Source: an uncultured Collinsella sp.
GTDB taxonomy: Bacteria; Actinomycetota; Coriobacteriia; Coriobacteriales; Coriobacteriaceae
Direction of reading: 5' to 3'
Assembly: GCA_900545665.1 (NCBI GenBank)
Contig: UQZU01000003.1
Coordinates: 47,353-111,352 of the forward strand
DNA: 64,000 nt
The notes beneath the pieces were generated by a model. The model worked only from the letters and a program-made list of their open reading frames with translations, was not told where the DNA came from and searched no databases. Below, piece after piece: positions 15,121 to 23,307 of the stretch (within the stretch, counting starts at the first letter, position 1; the number at the start of each line of letters is the position of its first letter). Position numbers and translations under genes: made by a program.

Positions 15121-15705
15121 ATGGGCACGACTTCCCCCAAGGCGGTCATCATGGACGAGACCGCCGTCAATCGAGCGATGACCCGCATCGCGCACGAGAT
15201 TCTCGAGCGCAACGAGGGCTGTGAAGACCTCGCTCTGGTCGGCATCGTCACGCGCGGCGACCTTCTGGCAAAGAAGCTCGCCGAGGAGATCAAGGAGATC
15301 GAGGGCGTCGAAGTTCCGCTCGGCAGCCTGGACATCAGCTTCTACCGCGATGACTATGCGACCAATTTCGCTCCCGCGATCCACGCCACCAACATTCCCT
15401 TTAGCGTCGACGGCAAGCGCGTCGTGCTGGTGGACGACATCCTGTACACGGGTCGTACCATCCGCGCTGCTCTGGACGCCGTCATGGACCTGGGCCGTCC
15501 GAGCCGTATTGAGCTGGCAGTTCTCGTTGACCGCGGTCACCGCGAGCTCCCCATCTCGCCGGACTTTGTCGGCAAGAACGTTCCCTCGTCGCATGAGGAG
15601 AACGTGCACCTATATATGAAGGAAGTCGACGGCCACACCGCCGTCGAGATTAACGACGTCGCGCCGGGTTCCCACGTGGGCTCCGCGCCGCTGGGAGGTG
15701 AGTAG
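15121..15705 (+). CDS. pyrR: Bifunctional pyr operon RNA-binding regulator / uracil phosphoribosyltransferase
   Basis: Binds pyr leader RNA in response to UMP and also makes UMP from uracil and PRPP. The 194-residue protein has the phosphoribosyltransferase PRPP loop VVLVDDILYTGRTIRAAL (about residues 100-117) and the N-terminal VGIVTRGDLLAKKL typical of PyrR. AAGGAG at 15111-15116 precedes the ATG. It heads pyrR-B-C-K-D-F directly after a matching attenuator, which fits autoregulation. The C-terminus is about 10 residues longer than Bacillus PyrR. Confidence 0.95.
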   Translation: MGTTSPKAVIMDETAVNRAMTRIAHEILERNEGCEDLALVGIVTRGDLLAKKLAEEIKEIEGVEVPLGSLDISFYRDDYATNFAPAIHATNIPFSVDGKRVVLVDDILYTGRTIRAALDAVMDLGRPSRIELAVLVDRGHRELPISPDFVGKNVPSSHEENVHLYMKEVDGHTAVEINDVAPGSHVGSAPLGGE

Positions 15706-15709
15706 TACC

Positions 15710-16654
15710 GTGGCGTTCAACCATAAGCACCTGATCGACATTACCGAGTACTCCGAAGAGGACATCAAGCTCATCCTCGAGACCGCCAAGGCGTTCTCCG
15801 AGGTCAACGAGCGTGCGATCAAGAAGGTCCCCACGCTCAAGGGTAAGACCATCGTCAACATGTTCAACGAGCCCTCGACGCGCACCCGCAGCTCCTTCGA
15901 GCTCGCCGAGAAGCGCCTTTCGGCCGACAGCCTCAACTTTGGCGGTTCCTCGACTTCTACGGTCAAGGGCGAGAGCCTCGTCGACACCGTCGAGACCCTC
16001 AACGCCTACAAGATCGACTGTATCGTCGTGCGCGACAAGCACGCCGGCGCGCCCTATATCGTCACGCAGAATTCGCCCGCGAGCGTTATCTGCGCCGGCG
16101 ACGGCAAGCACAACCACCCCACGCAGGCCCTGCTGGACCTGTACACCATTTGGCAGCACAAGGGTGACTTCCACGGTCTGAAGGTCGCTGTCGTCGGCGA
16201 CATCTCCCACTCCCGTGTCTGCGGCTCGCTGATCCCCGCCCTTAAGATCATGGGCTGCGAGACCTACGCCGTCGCCCCCGGCACGCTGCTGCCTCCGGCA
16301 CCCGAGGTCCTGGGCTGCGACCACGTGACGAGCGATCTCGATTCCGTCCTGCCCGAGCTGGACGTCGTCTACATGCTGCGCGTGCAGCAGGAGCGCCTCG
16401 AGGGTGCCCCGTTCCCGACCATTCGCGAGTACCACAAGCTCTTCGGCCTGACCGAGGACCGCGAGAAGCTCATGAAGCCCGACGCGATCATCTGCCACCC
16501 GGGCCCCATCAACCGCGGTGTCGAGTTCGACTCCTATATGGCCGACCACCCGCAACGCTCCGTCATCCTGGAGCAGGTCTACGCCGGTATCTGCGTGCGT
16601 ATGGCTATCCTGTATCTGCTGCTTGGAGGTGCCGATAATGGCCTTGCTTCTTAA
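15710..16654 (+). CDS. pyrB: Aspartate carbamoyltransferase catalytic subunit
   Basis: Condenses carbamoyl phosphate and aspartate, the committed step of pyrimidine synthesis. Signature segments are STRTRSSFELA (carbamoyl phosphate binding, about residue 50), HPTQALLDL, and GPINRGVE with the downstream C-terminal helix. Length is 314 residues from GTG 15710; GTG 15698 overlaps its own SD (GGGAGG, 15693-15698) and is less likely. No pyrI regulatory chain is present, so this is probably an unregulated trimer. It overlaps pyrC by 17 bp. Confidence 0.95.
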   Translation: MAFNHKHLIDITEYSEEDIKLILETAKAFSEVNERAIKKVPTLKGKTIVNMFNEPSTRTRSSFELAEKRLSADSLNFGGSSTSTVKGESLVDTVETLNAYKIDCIVVRDKHAGAPYIVTQNSPASVICAGDGKHNHPTQALLDLYTIWQHKGDFHGLKVAVVGDISHSRVCGSLIPALKIMGCETYAVAPGTLLPPAPEVLGCDHVTSDLDSVLPELDVVYMLRVQQERLEGAPFPTIREYHKLFGLTEDREKLMKPDAIICHPGPINRGVEFDSYMADHPQRSVILEQVYAGICVRMAILYLLLGGADNGLAS

Positions 16655-17927
16655 GAATGCCCACGTCGTCGACCCGTCCGTCGAGCTTGACGGTGTCGTT
16701 GACGTCCTGATTGACGGCGACAAGATCGCCGAGGTCGGTGAGAATCTCGCTGCCGAGGGAGCCGAGGTCCGCGACCTTTCCGGCAAGTACCTCGTCCCCG
16801 GCCTGGTGGATATGCACGTTCACCTTCGCGAGCCCGGCTACGAGGTCAAAGAGGACATCGAGAGCGGCACCCGCGCAGCTGCCAAGGGCGGCTTTACCGG
16901 CGTGTGCTCCATGCCCAATACCGATCCCGTCACCGATAACGGCACCGTTGTGGAGTTCGTCAAGTCCCGTGCTGCCGAGGTCGGTCACTGCCGCGTCTAT
17001 CCGTCGGGCGCCATGACCCGCGGTCTTAAGGGCGAGGCCATGTCCGAGATGGGCGATATGGTCGCCCACGGCGCCGTCGCCTTCACCGACGACGGTCGTG
17101 GCGTGCAGGGCGCGGGCATGCTCCGTCGCTGCATGGACTACGGCAAGATGTTCGGCAAGGTCTTTATGAGCCACTGCCAGGACGAGGACCTGGTCGGCCA
17201 CGGCCAGATCAACGAGGGCAAGGTTTCGACCCGTCTGGCTCTCGAGGGCTGGCCGGCTGCCGGCGAGGAGCTCCAGATCGCCCGTGACATTGAGATCGCC
17301 AAGCTGACCGGTGCCAAGCTGCACATCCAGCACATCTCCACCTCTCACGGTCTCGAGCTCGTGCGTGCCGGTAAGGCCGCCGGCGTTCAGGTTACCTGCG
17401 AGGCCACCCCGCACCACATGTTCCTGACCGAGAACGACCTGGACGAGACCTACAACACCTCGCTCAAGGTCAACCCGCCGCTGCGTACCGAGGAGGATGC
17501 CGAGGCCATCCGTCAGGGCGTCATCGACGGCACCGTCGACGCTATTGTCACCGATCACGCTCCCCACACCCCGTGGGAGAAGGCCCGCGAGTTCGAGCTT
17601 GCGCCCTTTGGTATGATCGGCCTCGAGACCTCGCTGTCGCTCGTGCTCACCGAGCTGGTCAACACGGGCAAGATGAGCATGGGCCGCATGGTCGAGCTCA
17701 TGGCCATCAAACCGCGTGAGATCCTGGGTCTCGACCAGGTTCAGGTCAAGGCGGGCTCCGTTGCCGACCTGACCGTGTTCGACGCGTCCGCCACCTGGAC
17801 GGTTGGCGAGGACGGTTACGAGTCGCGCGCCGAAAACTCCGGTTTCGCCGGCCGCACGCTTACCGGCCGTGCCACCGATGTGTTTGTCGGCGGTAAGCAG
17901 ACGCTCGCCGACGGCTGCATCTGCTAG
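16638..17927 (+). CDS. pyrC: Dihydroorotase (type I)
   Basis: Zinc amidohydrolase that cyclises carbamoyl-aspartate to dihydroorotate. The 429-residue protein has the metal motif DMHVHLREPG (HxH), the central ATPHHMFLTEND segment and the catalytic DHAPH. ATG 16638 lies inside the end of pyrB, with GGAGG at 16625-16629. An in-frame extension to 16518 lies wholly within pyrB and is rejected. Length and motifs match the multifunctional-type (class I) enzyme found with PyrK/PyrD in Gram-positive bacteria. Confidence 0.96.
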   Translation: MALLLKNAHVVDPSVELDGVVDVLIDGDKIAEVGENLAAEGAEVRDLSGKYLVPGLVDMHVHLREPGYEVKEDIESGTRAAAKGGFTGVCSMPNTDPVTDNGTVVEFVKSRAAEVGHCRVYPSGAMTRGLKGEAMSEMGDMVAHGAVAFTDDGRGVQGAGMLRRCMDYGKMFGKVFMSHCQDEDLVGHGQINEGKVSTRLALEGWPAAGEELQIARDIEIAKLTGAKLHIQHISTSHGLELVRAGKAAGVQVTCEATPHHMFLTENDLDETYNTSLKVNPPLRTEEDAEAIRQGVIDGTVDAIVTDHAPHTPWEKAREFELAPFGMIGLETSLSLVLTELVNTGKMSMGRMVELMAIKPREILGLDQVQVKAGSVADLTVFDASATWTVGEDGYESRAENSGFAGRTLTGRATDVFVGGKQTLADGCIC

Positions 17928-17947
17928 CATAGTCTTATCGCTTTTGT

Positions 17948-17979
17948 GCGCGGTGCCCTTGCGGTGCCGCGCTTTCTGT
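17948..17979 (+). terminator. Weak terminator-like hairpin between pyrC and pyrK
   Basis: GCGCGG (17948-17953) pairs with CCGCGC (17967-17972), with partial inner pairing, and is followed by TTTCTGTT. It probably causes partial termination or mRNA processing inside the operon, since pyrK has no clear promoter of its own. Confidence 0.5.
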
Positions 17980-18019
17980 TCGTTTTGACCATGCAACCGC
18001 ATGGGGGATTGGAGCGTCT

Positions 18020-18811
18020 ATGCCCACACCTTCCACTGCACGCATGCACGACTTCGAGGTCGTCTCGAACCAGGAGATCGCCGACGGCATCTTCTCGCTC
18101 GTCATCTCGGCCCCCAAGCTTGCAAGTGCGCTCAAGCCCGGTCAGTTTGTGAACATTGCCGTGCCCGGCGATGCGTCCTCGCTGCTTCGCGTGCCCCTGA
18201 GCTTCTATCGCGCCGACGCCCAGGCCGGCACCGTCGAGCTGTGGTACGCCGTCGTGGGCGACGACACCCGTCGTCTGTCGCAGATGGCCCCCGGTTCCAC
18301 CTCTAATCTGCTGGGCCCTGGCGGCCGCGGCTGGCTTGTGCCCGAGGGTACCAGGAAGGCGCTGCTCGTTGCTGGCGGCATCGGTGTTCCGCCCGTGCTG
18401 TGCCTCGCCGGCATGCTTGCCGAGCAGGGCGTTGACGTGGATGTGTGCCTGGGCTTTGGCACCGCTTCCAAGGCCGTGGGTGTCGATGAGTTCCGCGCGC
18501 TGGGCGCCACGGTTAACGTGTGCACCGATGATGGCACGCTGGGTACGCACGGTTTTTGCACCGATCCGGCAGCCGATCTGCTCGGCGAGGGCGGCTACGA
18601 CTACGTGGCCAGCTGCGGTCCCGCCGTCATGATGAAGAAAGTCGCCGCCGCTGCCGCCGAGGCCGGTGCGTACTGCGAGGTGTCGCTCGAGCGCATGATG
18701 AGCTGCGGCTTTGGCGCCTGCAACACCTGCAATGTCGAGACGGTCGACGGTATGAAGGGCGCTTGCATGTGCGGCCCCGTGTTCGATGCTTCCAAGGTGG
18801 TGGTCTTCTAG
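18020..18811 (+). CDS. pyrK: Dihydroorotate dehydrogenase B, electron transfer subunit
   Basis: FAD and 2Fe-2S subunit that passes electrons from PyrD to NAD. The 263-residue protein has the FAD-binding RVPLSFYRAD (about residue 58), the NAD-binding VAGGIGVPPVL, and a C-terminal cysteine cluster CGFGACNTC plus a later CMC that ligate the 2Fe-2S centre. It starts at ATG 18020 after a GGAG. Its stop overlaps the first base of pyrD, matching the obligate heterotetramer PyrK2D2. Confidence 0.95.
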   Translation: MPTPSTARMHDFEVVSNQEIADGIFSLVISAPKLASALKPGQFVNIAVPGDASSLLRVPLSFYRADAQAGTVELWYAVVGDDTRRLSQMAPGSTSNLLGPGGRGWLVPEGTRKALLVAGGIGVPPVLCLAGMLAEQGVDVDVCLGFGTASKAVGVDEFRALGATVNVCTDDGTLGTHGFCTDPAADLLGEGGYDYVASCGPAVMMKKVAAAAAEAGAYCEVSLERMMSCGFGACNTCNVETVDGMKGACMCGPVFDASKVVVF

Positions 18812-19734
18812 TGGGTACCGTGAACATGGCCGTCGATTTCGGCGGCGTCAAGATGCAGAACCCCATCAACACCGCAGCCGGTACCTTTGGCTACGGTTGG
18901 CAGTTCCAGAACTTCTTTGATGTTTCCCAACTGGGCGCCATCACCACCAAGGGTTGCGCGGCCGAGCCCTGGCCCGGCAATCCCGCGCCCCGCATGGCCG
19001 AGATTCCCGGCGGTATGATCAACTCCGTGGGCCTTCAGAACCCCGGCGTGGCTGCCTTTGCCCGCGAGTCCGGTCCGTGGCTCGAACAGCTGTCCAAGGA
19101 CGGCTGCCAGGTCATCTGTCAGGTTGCCGGCCACTCCGTCGAGGAGTTTGTCCGCGCGCTCGAGATGTATGTCGAGCTGTGCCCCTGGGCTGCCGGCTAC
19201 GAGATCAACGTCAGCTGCCCCAATATTGCCGCCGGCGGTGCCGCCATGGGCTCCTCGCCCGAGGGCGCCTCTGCCGTTATGGCTGCCTGCCGTAAGGTGA
19301 CCGATAAGCCGCTGTTCGTAAAGATGGCTCCGGTTAACGTTGCCGAGATTGCCAAGGCTCTCGAGGCCGCCGGCGCCGACGGCCTTTCGGTCATTAACTC
19401 CATCCAGGGCATGGCCATCGACGTCCATACCCGCAAGTCCCGTGTGGCCAAGCCCAAGGGCGGCCTTTCGGGCCCGCTGTGCCACCACATCGCCGTTCGC
19501 ATGGTCTGGGAGGTCGCTCAGGCCGTCGATATCCCCATCAACGGTGTCGGCGGTGTCATGACGGGCGAAGATGCGGCCGAGTTTATCCTGGCTGGCGCCA
19601 CCTGCGTGTCGGTCGGCATGGCCAACTTCGTCGATCCGTGCGCTTCGCTCAAGATCGCGCACGAGCTCGAGGCCTGGGCGGAGTCCCAGGGCGTGAAGGA
19701 CATCAACGAACTGGTAGGTGCTTTCGAATGCTAG
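18811..19734 (+). CDS. pyrD: Dihydroorotate dehydrogenase B, catalytic subunit
   Basis: FMN enzyme oxidising dihydroorotate to orotate. The class 1B assignment follows from the catalytic cysteine in EINVSCPNI and the adjacent pyrK. The 307-residue product ends with the flavin phosphate-binding region INGVGGVMTGEDAAEFILAGA. GTG 18811 is coupled to the pyrK stop. In-frame alternatives are GTG 18820 and ATG 18826. A longer in-frame extension lies within pyrK and is ignored. Confidence 0.95.
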   Translation: MGTVNMAVDFGGVKMQNPINTAAGTFGYGWQFQNFFDVSQLGAITTKGCAAEPWPGNPAPRMAEIPGGMINSVGLQNPGVAAFARESGPWLEQLSKDGCQVICQVAGHSVEEFVRALEMYVELCPWAAGYEINVSCPNIAAGGAAMGSSPEGASAVMAACRKVTDKPLFVKMAPVNVAEIAKALEAAGADGLSVINSIQGMAIDVHTRKSRVAKPKGGLSGPLCHHIAVRMVWEVAQAVDIPINGVGGVMTGEDAAEFILAGATCVSVGMANFVDPCASLKIAHELEAWAESQGVKDINELVGAFEC

Positions 19735-20444
19735 AGACCGATGCCCGCGACCGCGTTATCGTCGCTCTCGACTGCGATCGTGAGCGTGCGCTCGAGCTTG
19801 CCCACGAGCTTTCGGGCCATGCCGCCTGGCTCAAGGTTGGCATGACGCTCTATTACGCCGAGGGTCCTGAGATCGTCAAGACGTTCAAGGACCTGGGCTT
19901 TAAGGTCTTCCTTGACCTTAAGTTCCATGATATTCCGCATCAGGTGCGCGGCGCTGCCCGCTCGGCCTCGCTTGCCGGTGCCGACCTGCTCTCGGTTCAC
20001 GGCTTGGGTTCGGGCGCCATGCTCGCTGCCTGCCGCGAGGGTGCCGAGGAGGCGCGCGAGGACCGCGCCAAGCTCGTCGCCATCACCGTGCTCACGAGCA
20101 TGAATCAGGATGCCTTGAGCGAGATCGGCGTCGAGTCGCCCGTGGCCGAGGAGGCCGCCCGCCTGGCAAAGCTCGCTCAGGCCAACGGCATCGATGGCAT
20201 CGTGTGCTCGCCGATGGAGGCTCACGACATGCGTGAGCTGCTGGGTCCTGATGCCCTGATCGTGACTCCGGGCGTGCGTCCGGTGGGTGCCGCCCTTGGT
20301 GACCAGTCCCGCGTGGCGACGCCTTCCCAGGCTATCGAGCGCGGCGCAAGCCACATTGTGGTGGGCCGTCCCATCACCGGCGCCGACGATCCGGTTGCCG
20401 CCTTTGACGCCATCGTCGCCGAGCTGGTCGAAAACGTCGCGTAA
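19728..20444 (+). CDS. pyrF: Orotidine 5'-phosphate decarboxylase
   Basis: Last step of UMP synthesis. The 238-residue TIM barrel shows the catalytic tetrad segment LDLKFHDIPHQV (Asp-Lys-Asp) near residue 60 and the phosphate-binding VVGRPITGADDP near the C-terminus. The ATG overlaps the pyrD stop by 7 bases. It is the last gene of the operon. pyrE (orotate phosphoribosyltransferase) is missing from the cluster and must be encoded elsewhere. Confidence 0.96.
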   Translation: MLETDARDRVIVALDCDRERALELAHELSGHAAWLKVGMTLYYAEGPEIVKTFKDLGFKVFLDLKFHDIPHQVRGAARSASLAGADLLSVHGLGSGAMLAACREGAEEAREDRAKLVAITVLTSMNQDALSEIGVESPVAEEAARLAKLAQANGIDGIVCSPMEAHDMRELLGPDALIVTPGVRPVGAALGDQSRVATPSQAIERGASHIVVGRPITGADDPVAAFDAIVAELVENVA

Positions 20445-20489
20445 AAGATTCCCCTAAGTCACCACTTTTGGATCTCATTAGCACAAAAT

Positions 20490-20555
20490 AGCCCCTGTGC
20501 CTGCGTAAACTTTCCCATCCTTTGTGTGGAATCGCAGGTCAGGGGCTTAACTTTG
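20490..20555 (+). terminator. Long hairpin after pyrF, probable terminator
   Basis: AGCCCCTG-tg-CCTGCG (20490-20505) pairs with CGCAGG-t-CAGGGGCT (20533-20547) around a 27-nt loop, followed by TAACTTT. The T run is poor, so an additional structural role is possible. Confidence 0.6.
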
Positions 20556-20610
20556 GGCGCAGTATATTGCACTTTTTGCGGGTATCGTCTAACCTATGGA
20601 GCCGCGATTG

Positions 20611-20642
20611 GGCATTTTGTACGTTCTACGTGCTAAAATGCC
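20611..20642 (+). promoter_or_regulatory. Nested inverted repeat overlapping a candidate mihF promoter
   Basis: GGCATTTT (20611-20618) and AAAATGCC (20635-20642) form a perfect inverted repeat enclosing an ACGT/ACGT pair (20621-20624 and 20628-20631). An extended -10, TGC-TAAAAT (20631-20639), lies inside it, so a protein bound here would control initiation. Confidence 0.45.
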
Positions 20643-20683
20643 AATTATTGAATCAGATATAACCCAACTATTTGGAGGTACGA

Positions 20684-20992
20684 ATGGCACTCCCTCAGCT
20701 TACCGATGAGCAGCGTAAGCAGGCTCTTGAGAAGGCTGCTGCCGCACGTCACGCCCGCGCTGAGCTTCGCGAGCAGATCAAGAAGGGCGAGAAGTCCCTC
20801 GAGTCCGTGCTCAACTCCGATGACCCCATCGCTTCCCGCATGAAGGTTTCCACCCTCATCGAGTCTCTTCCTGGTTATGGCAAGGCCAAGGCCGCCAAGA
20901 TCATGGAGGAGCTCGGTATCTCCGCTACCCGTCGCGTCCAGGGCCTCGGCGTCCGTCAGCGCGAGCAGCTCCTCGAGCAGCTGACCAAATAA
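20684..20992 (+). CDS. mihF: Actinobacterial-type integration host factor
   Basis: Nucleoid-associated DNA-bending protein of the mycobacterial IHF family, unrelated to E. coli IHF. The 102-residue product has the LPQLTDEQRKQALEKAAAARHARAELREQIKKG helical start (read in parts) and the helix-two-turn-helix region SLPGYGKAKAAKIMEELGI. ATG 20684 is preferred over an upstream TTG because GGAGG lies between. The gmk GTG directly follows the stop; mihF-gmk-rpoZ is the standard actinobacterial order. Confidence 0.95.
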   Translation: MALPQLTDEQRKQALEKAAAARHARAELREQIKKGEKSLESVLNSDDPIASRMKVSTLIESLPGYGKAKAAKIMEELGISATRRVQGLGVRQREQLLEQLTK

Positions 20993-21562
20993 GTGAGCGC
21001 TCAGGATTCCAAGCTCTTTGTGATTTCTGGACCGTCAGGCGCAGGGAAGGGTACGCTCGTCACTCGTGTGCGCGAGCGCCGCTCGAACCTGGGCCTGACG
21101 GTTTCGGCTACCACGCGAGCACCACGCAAAGGTGAGGTCGACGGCGTCAACTACTTTTTTCTGACGCGCGAGGAGTTCGACCGCCGCGTGGCAAACGGTG
21201 AGTTTGTTGAGTGGGCCGAGGTCCACGGTAACTGCTACGGCACGTTGGTGAGCGAGGTCACATCCAAGCTCGCCTCTGGCGCATCTCTGATTTTGGAGAT
21301 CGATGTCCAGGGCGCCCTGCAGGTGAAGGAGCGTTTCCCCGAGGCCGTGCTGATCTTTATCAAGCCGCCTTCGCTTGAGGTGCTCCGCGAGCGTCTAGTC
21401 GGTCGCGGTACCGAGACGCCCGAGACGATTGAGCTGCGTATGGCAAACGCCGCCGATGAGCTTGCCCTTGCCGACCGCTACGACGACGTCGTGGTTAATG
21501 ACGATCTCGACCGCGCGACCGATGAGCTCGTTCGCGTTCTCGATATGCATGAAAGGATCTGA
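20993..21562 (+). CDS. gmk: Guanylate kinase
   Basis: Phosphorylates GMP to GDP. The 189-residue protein has the P-loop ISGPSGAGKGTL (about residues 11-22), the GMP-binding SATTRAPRKGEVDGVNYFF segment and EIDVQGALQVKE. The GTG start follows the mihF TAA without a gap. It is also needed for the pppGpp and GTP pools. Confidence 0.96.
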   Translation: MSAQDSKLFVISGPSGAGKGTLVTRVRERRSNLGLTVSATTRAPRKGEVDGVNYFFLTREEFDRRVANGEFVEWAEVHGNCYGTLVSEVTSKLASGASLILEIDVQGALQVKERFPEAVLIFIKPPSLEVLRERLVGRGTETPETIELRMANAADELALADRYDDVVVNDDLDRATDELVRVLDMHERI

Positions 21563-21567
21563 GGTCC

Positions 21568-21849
21568 GTGTCCGTTGTAAAGCCTTGCATTGACGATCTT
21601 CTGGAGAAGACCGATCACAACCGCTTCCTGCTCGCTTCGCTTGCCTCCAAGCGCGCCTGCGATATTAACAGCATGCTGCGTGGCCAGCACAACCGCGTGC
21701 TTGCCGTCCAGGATGTCGATGACATCACCATCGGGCTTTCCGGTGCCGACACCATCTCGATGGCTATGGACGAGATTGTCGACGGCGACATCTCTTACGA
21801 CGAGGCCCGTTACGAGAAGGCGCTCGGCCACAAGGTTGCTGAAGCCTAA
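21568..21849 (+). CDS. rpoZ: RNA polymerase omega subunit
   Basis: A 93-residue accessory subunit that helps assemble beta prime. It shows the omega pattern: N-terminal PCIDDLLEKTDHNRFLLASLASKRACDI, equivalent to the conserved NRF..V..AAKRARQL, then a short acidic C-terminus ending in SYDEARYEKALGHK. GTG start with GAAAGGAT upstream. It follows gmk as in most bacteria. thiI begins directly after its stop. Confidence 0.93.
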   Translation: MSVVKPCIDDLLEKTDHNRFLLASLASKRACDINSMLRGQHNRVLAVQDVDDITIGLSGADTISMAMDEIVDGDISYDEARYEKALGHKVAEA

Positions 21850-23094
21850 ATGGCGGCTCGCGTCTGCCTGGTCCACTATCACGAGGTTGGACTGAAGGGT
21901 AAGAACCGCGCACATTTTGAGCATATCCTCATGGATAACATCAAGGCGGCCTTGGCCGCCTTTTCCGTGAATGCCGTGTCTCGAATTTCCGGTTATATCC
22001 TCGTGACCTTTAACGAGCATCAGGCCGACGAGGCGGCGCGTGTCATTCGCACCGTTCCCGGCGTTGCTCGTGTGTCTTTGGCGTATCACACCAATCGCGA
22101 CCCTCAGGAGTACTGTGCCGCCGCCGTGAAGGCGCTGCGCGAGTTTGGTTCCTTCGATTCGTTTAAGGTGCACGCCAAGCGCTCCAATACCGATTATGAG
22201 CTCACCTCGATTGACATCAATCGTCAGGTGGGCGAGGTGCTGTGCGAGGCCTTCCCCGATAAAAAGGTTCAAATGCACGACCCCGATGCGATGGTGCACG
22301 TACTGGTGGTCCAGGGTAGCGTTTATGTGTACGCGCGCTCCGAGCGCGGCGTGGGCGGTCTGCCGGTGGGTTCTGCCGGCAAGGTCGTGACGCTGCTGTC
22401 GTCGGGTATTGATTCTCCGGTGGCAACCTGGATGCTCGCGCGTCGCGGCGCGGTGTGCGTGCCGGTACATTTCTCAGGTCGTCCGCAGACGCCCGACACG
22501 AGCGAGTATTTGGTGCAGGACATCATCCGTGCGCTTGAGCCGGGTGTCCAGATCGGCCGCCTGTACGTGGTGCCGTTTGGCGACTGCCAGCGTGAGATTT
22601 CGGTCACCTGTCCCAGCAACCTGCGCGTGATCATGTATCGCCGCATTATGTATTCGGTTGCTGAGCGCATTGCACACATCGAGGGCGCCAAGGCCATCGT
22701 GACGGGCGAATCGCTTGGACAGGTTGCCTCCCAAACGCTTGAGAATATCATGGCCGTCAACGAGGCCGTGAAGATCCCCGTGTTCCGCCCTCTCATTGGT
22801 TCGGACAAGCAGGAGATCATCGCGCGCGCCGAGGAGATCGGTACGTTCGATATCTCGACTGAGGCCGCTCCCGACTGCTGCACGCTATTTATGCCGCGCC
22901 GTCCCGAGACGCACGCTAAACTCGATGCCGTGCATGAGGCCTGGGAGTTGTTCGATCACGAGGAGATGATCGAGCGCCTGCTCAAACAGACCGAGTACAT
23001 CGACTTCGAGAGCAACACGTATAAGGCCCCCAAGACCTTAAAACGCAAACATTCGGAGCTTGCTCCGCGTGAGATTTACCAAGATCACGAATAA
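21850..23094 (+). CDS. thiI: tRNA 4-thiouridine synthase
   Basis: Adenylates U8 of tRNA for thiolation and feeds thiazole synthesis in some species. The 414-residue protein contains an N-terminal ferredoxin-like/THUMP region and a PP-loop ATPase domain with SSGIDSPVATWML (about residue 180). The C-terminal rhodanese domain of E. coli ThiI is absent, as in Bacillus-type enzymes, so another protein must supply sulfur. ATG directly follows rpoZ. Confidence 0.93.
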   Translation: MAARVCLVHYHEVGLKGKNRAHFEHILMDNIKAALAAFSVNAVSRISGYILVTFNEHQADEAARVIRTVPGVARVSLAYHTNRDPQEYCAAAVKALREFGSFDSFKVHAKRSNTDYELTSIDINRQVGEVLCEAFPDKKVQMHDPDAMVHVLVVQGSVYVYARSERGVGGLPVGSAGKVVTLLSSGIDSPVATWMLARRGAVCVPVHFSGRPQTPDTSEYLVQDIIRALEPGVQIGRLYVVPFGDCQREISVTCPSNLRVIMYRRIMYSVAERIAHIEGAKAIVTGESLGQVASQTLENIMAVNEAVKIPVFRPLIGSDKQEIIARAEEIGTFDISTEAAPDCCTLFMPRRPETHAKLDAVHEAWELFDHEEMIERLLKQTEYIDFESNTYKAPKTLKRKHSELAPREIYQDHE

Positions 23095-23104
23095 TGTTGT
23101 GTAT

Positions 23105-23138
23105 AGACCGGCGGTGATTTTGCATCGTCGGTCTTTTG
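23105..23138 (+). terminator. Rho-independent terminator after thiI
   Basis: AGACCGGCG pairs with CGTCGGTCT (one G-U) and is followed by TTTT. It ends the mihF-thiI operon. Confidence 0.85.
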
Positions 23139-23199
23139 CTATCTGGGCATTTTGCGGCTAAGTGTTCATTTGCTGACGTGTGCCTGAATTAATGGACAG

Positions 23200-23254
23200 A
23201 TTTGTGCAAGGTTTTGGTCGGTTTTTGGTTTGACCGCTAAAACCGGTTTTGGAG
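23200..23254 (+). promoter_or_regulatory. TTTGGT-rich region upstream of comEA with 11-bp spacing
   Basis: Motif units GTTTTGGTCGG (23211-23221) and TTTTTGGTTTG (23222-23232) are exactly 11 bp apart, with an imperfect unit before them and CGGTTTTGG again at 23244. The pattern TTTGGTCGGNNTTTGGTT recurs exactly in the recA upstream array. A TTGACC at 23230-23235 might be a -35, but the -10 is poor. Confidence 0.45.
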
Positions 23255-23307
23255 CGTAGCTGTTGCGGAGTTCCTTTCCTGACACGATGGTGTTGGGAGG
23301 TTTTGCT

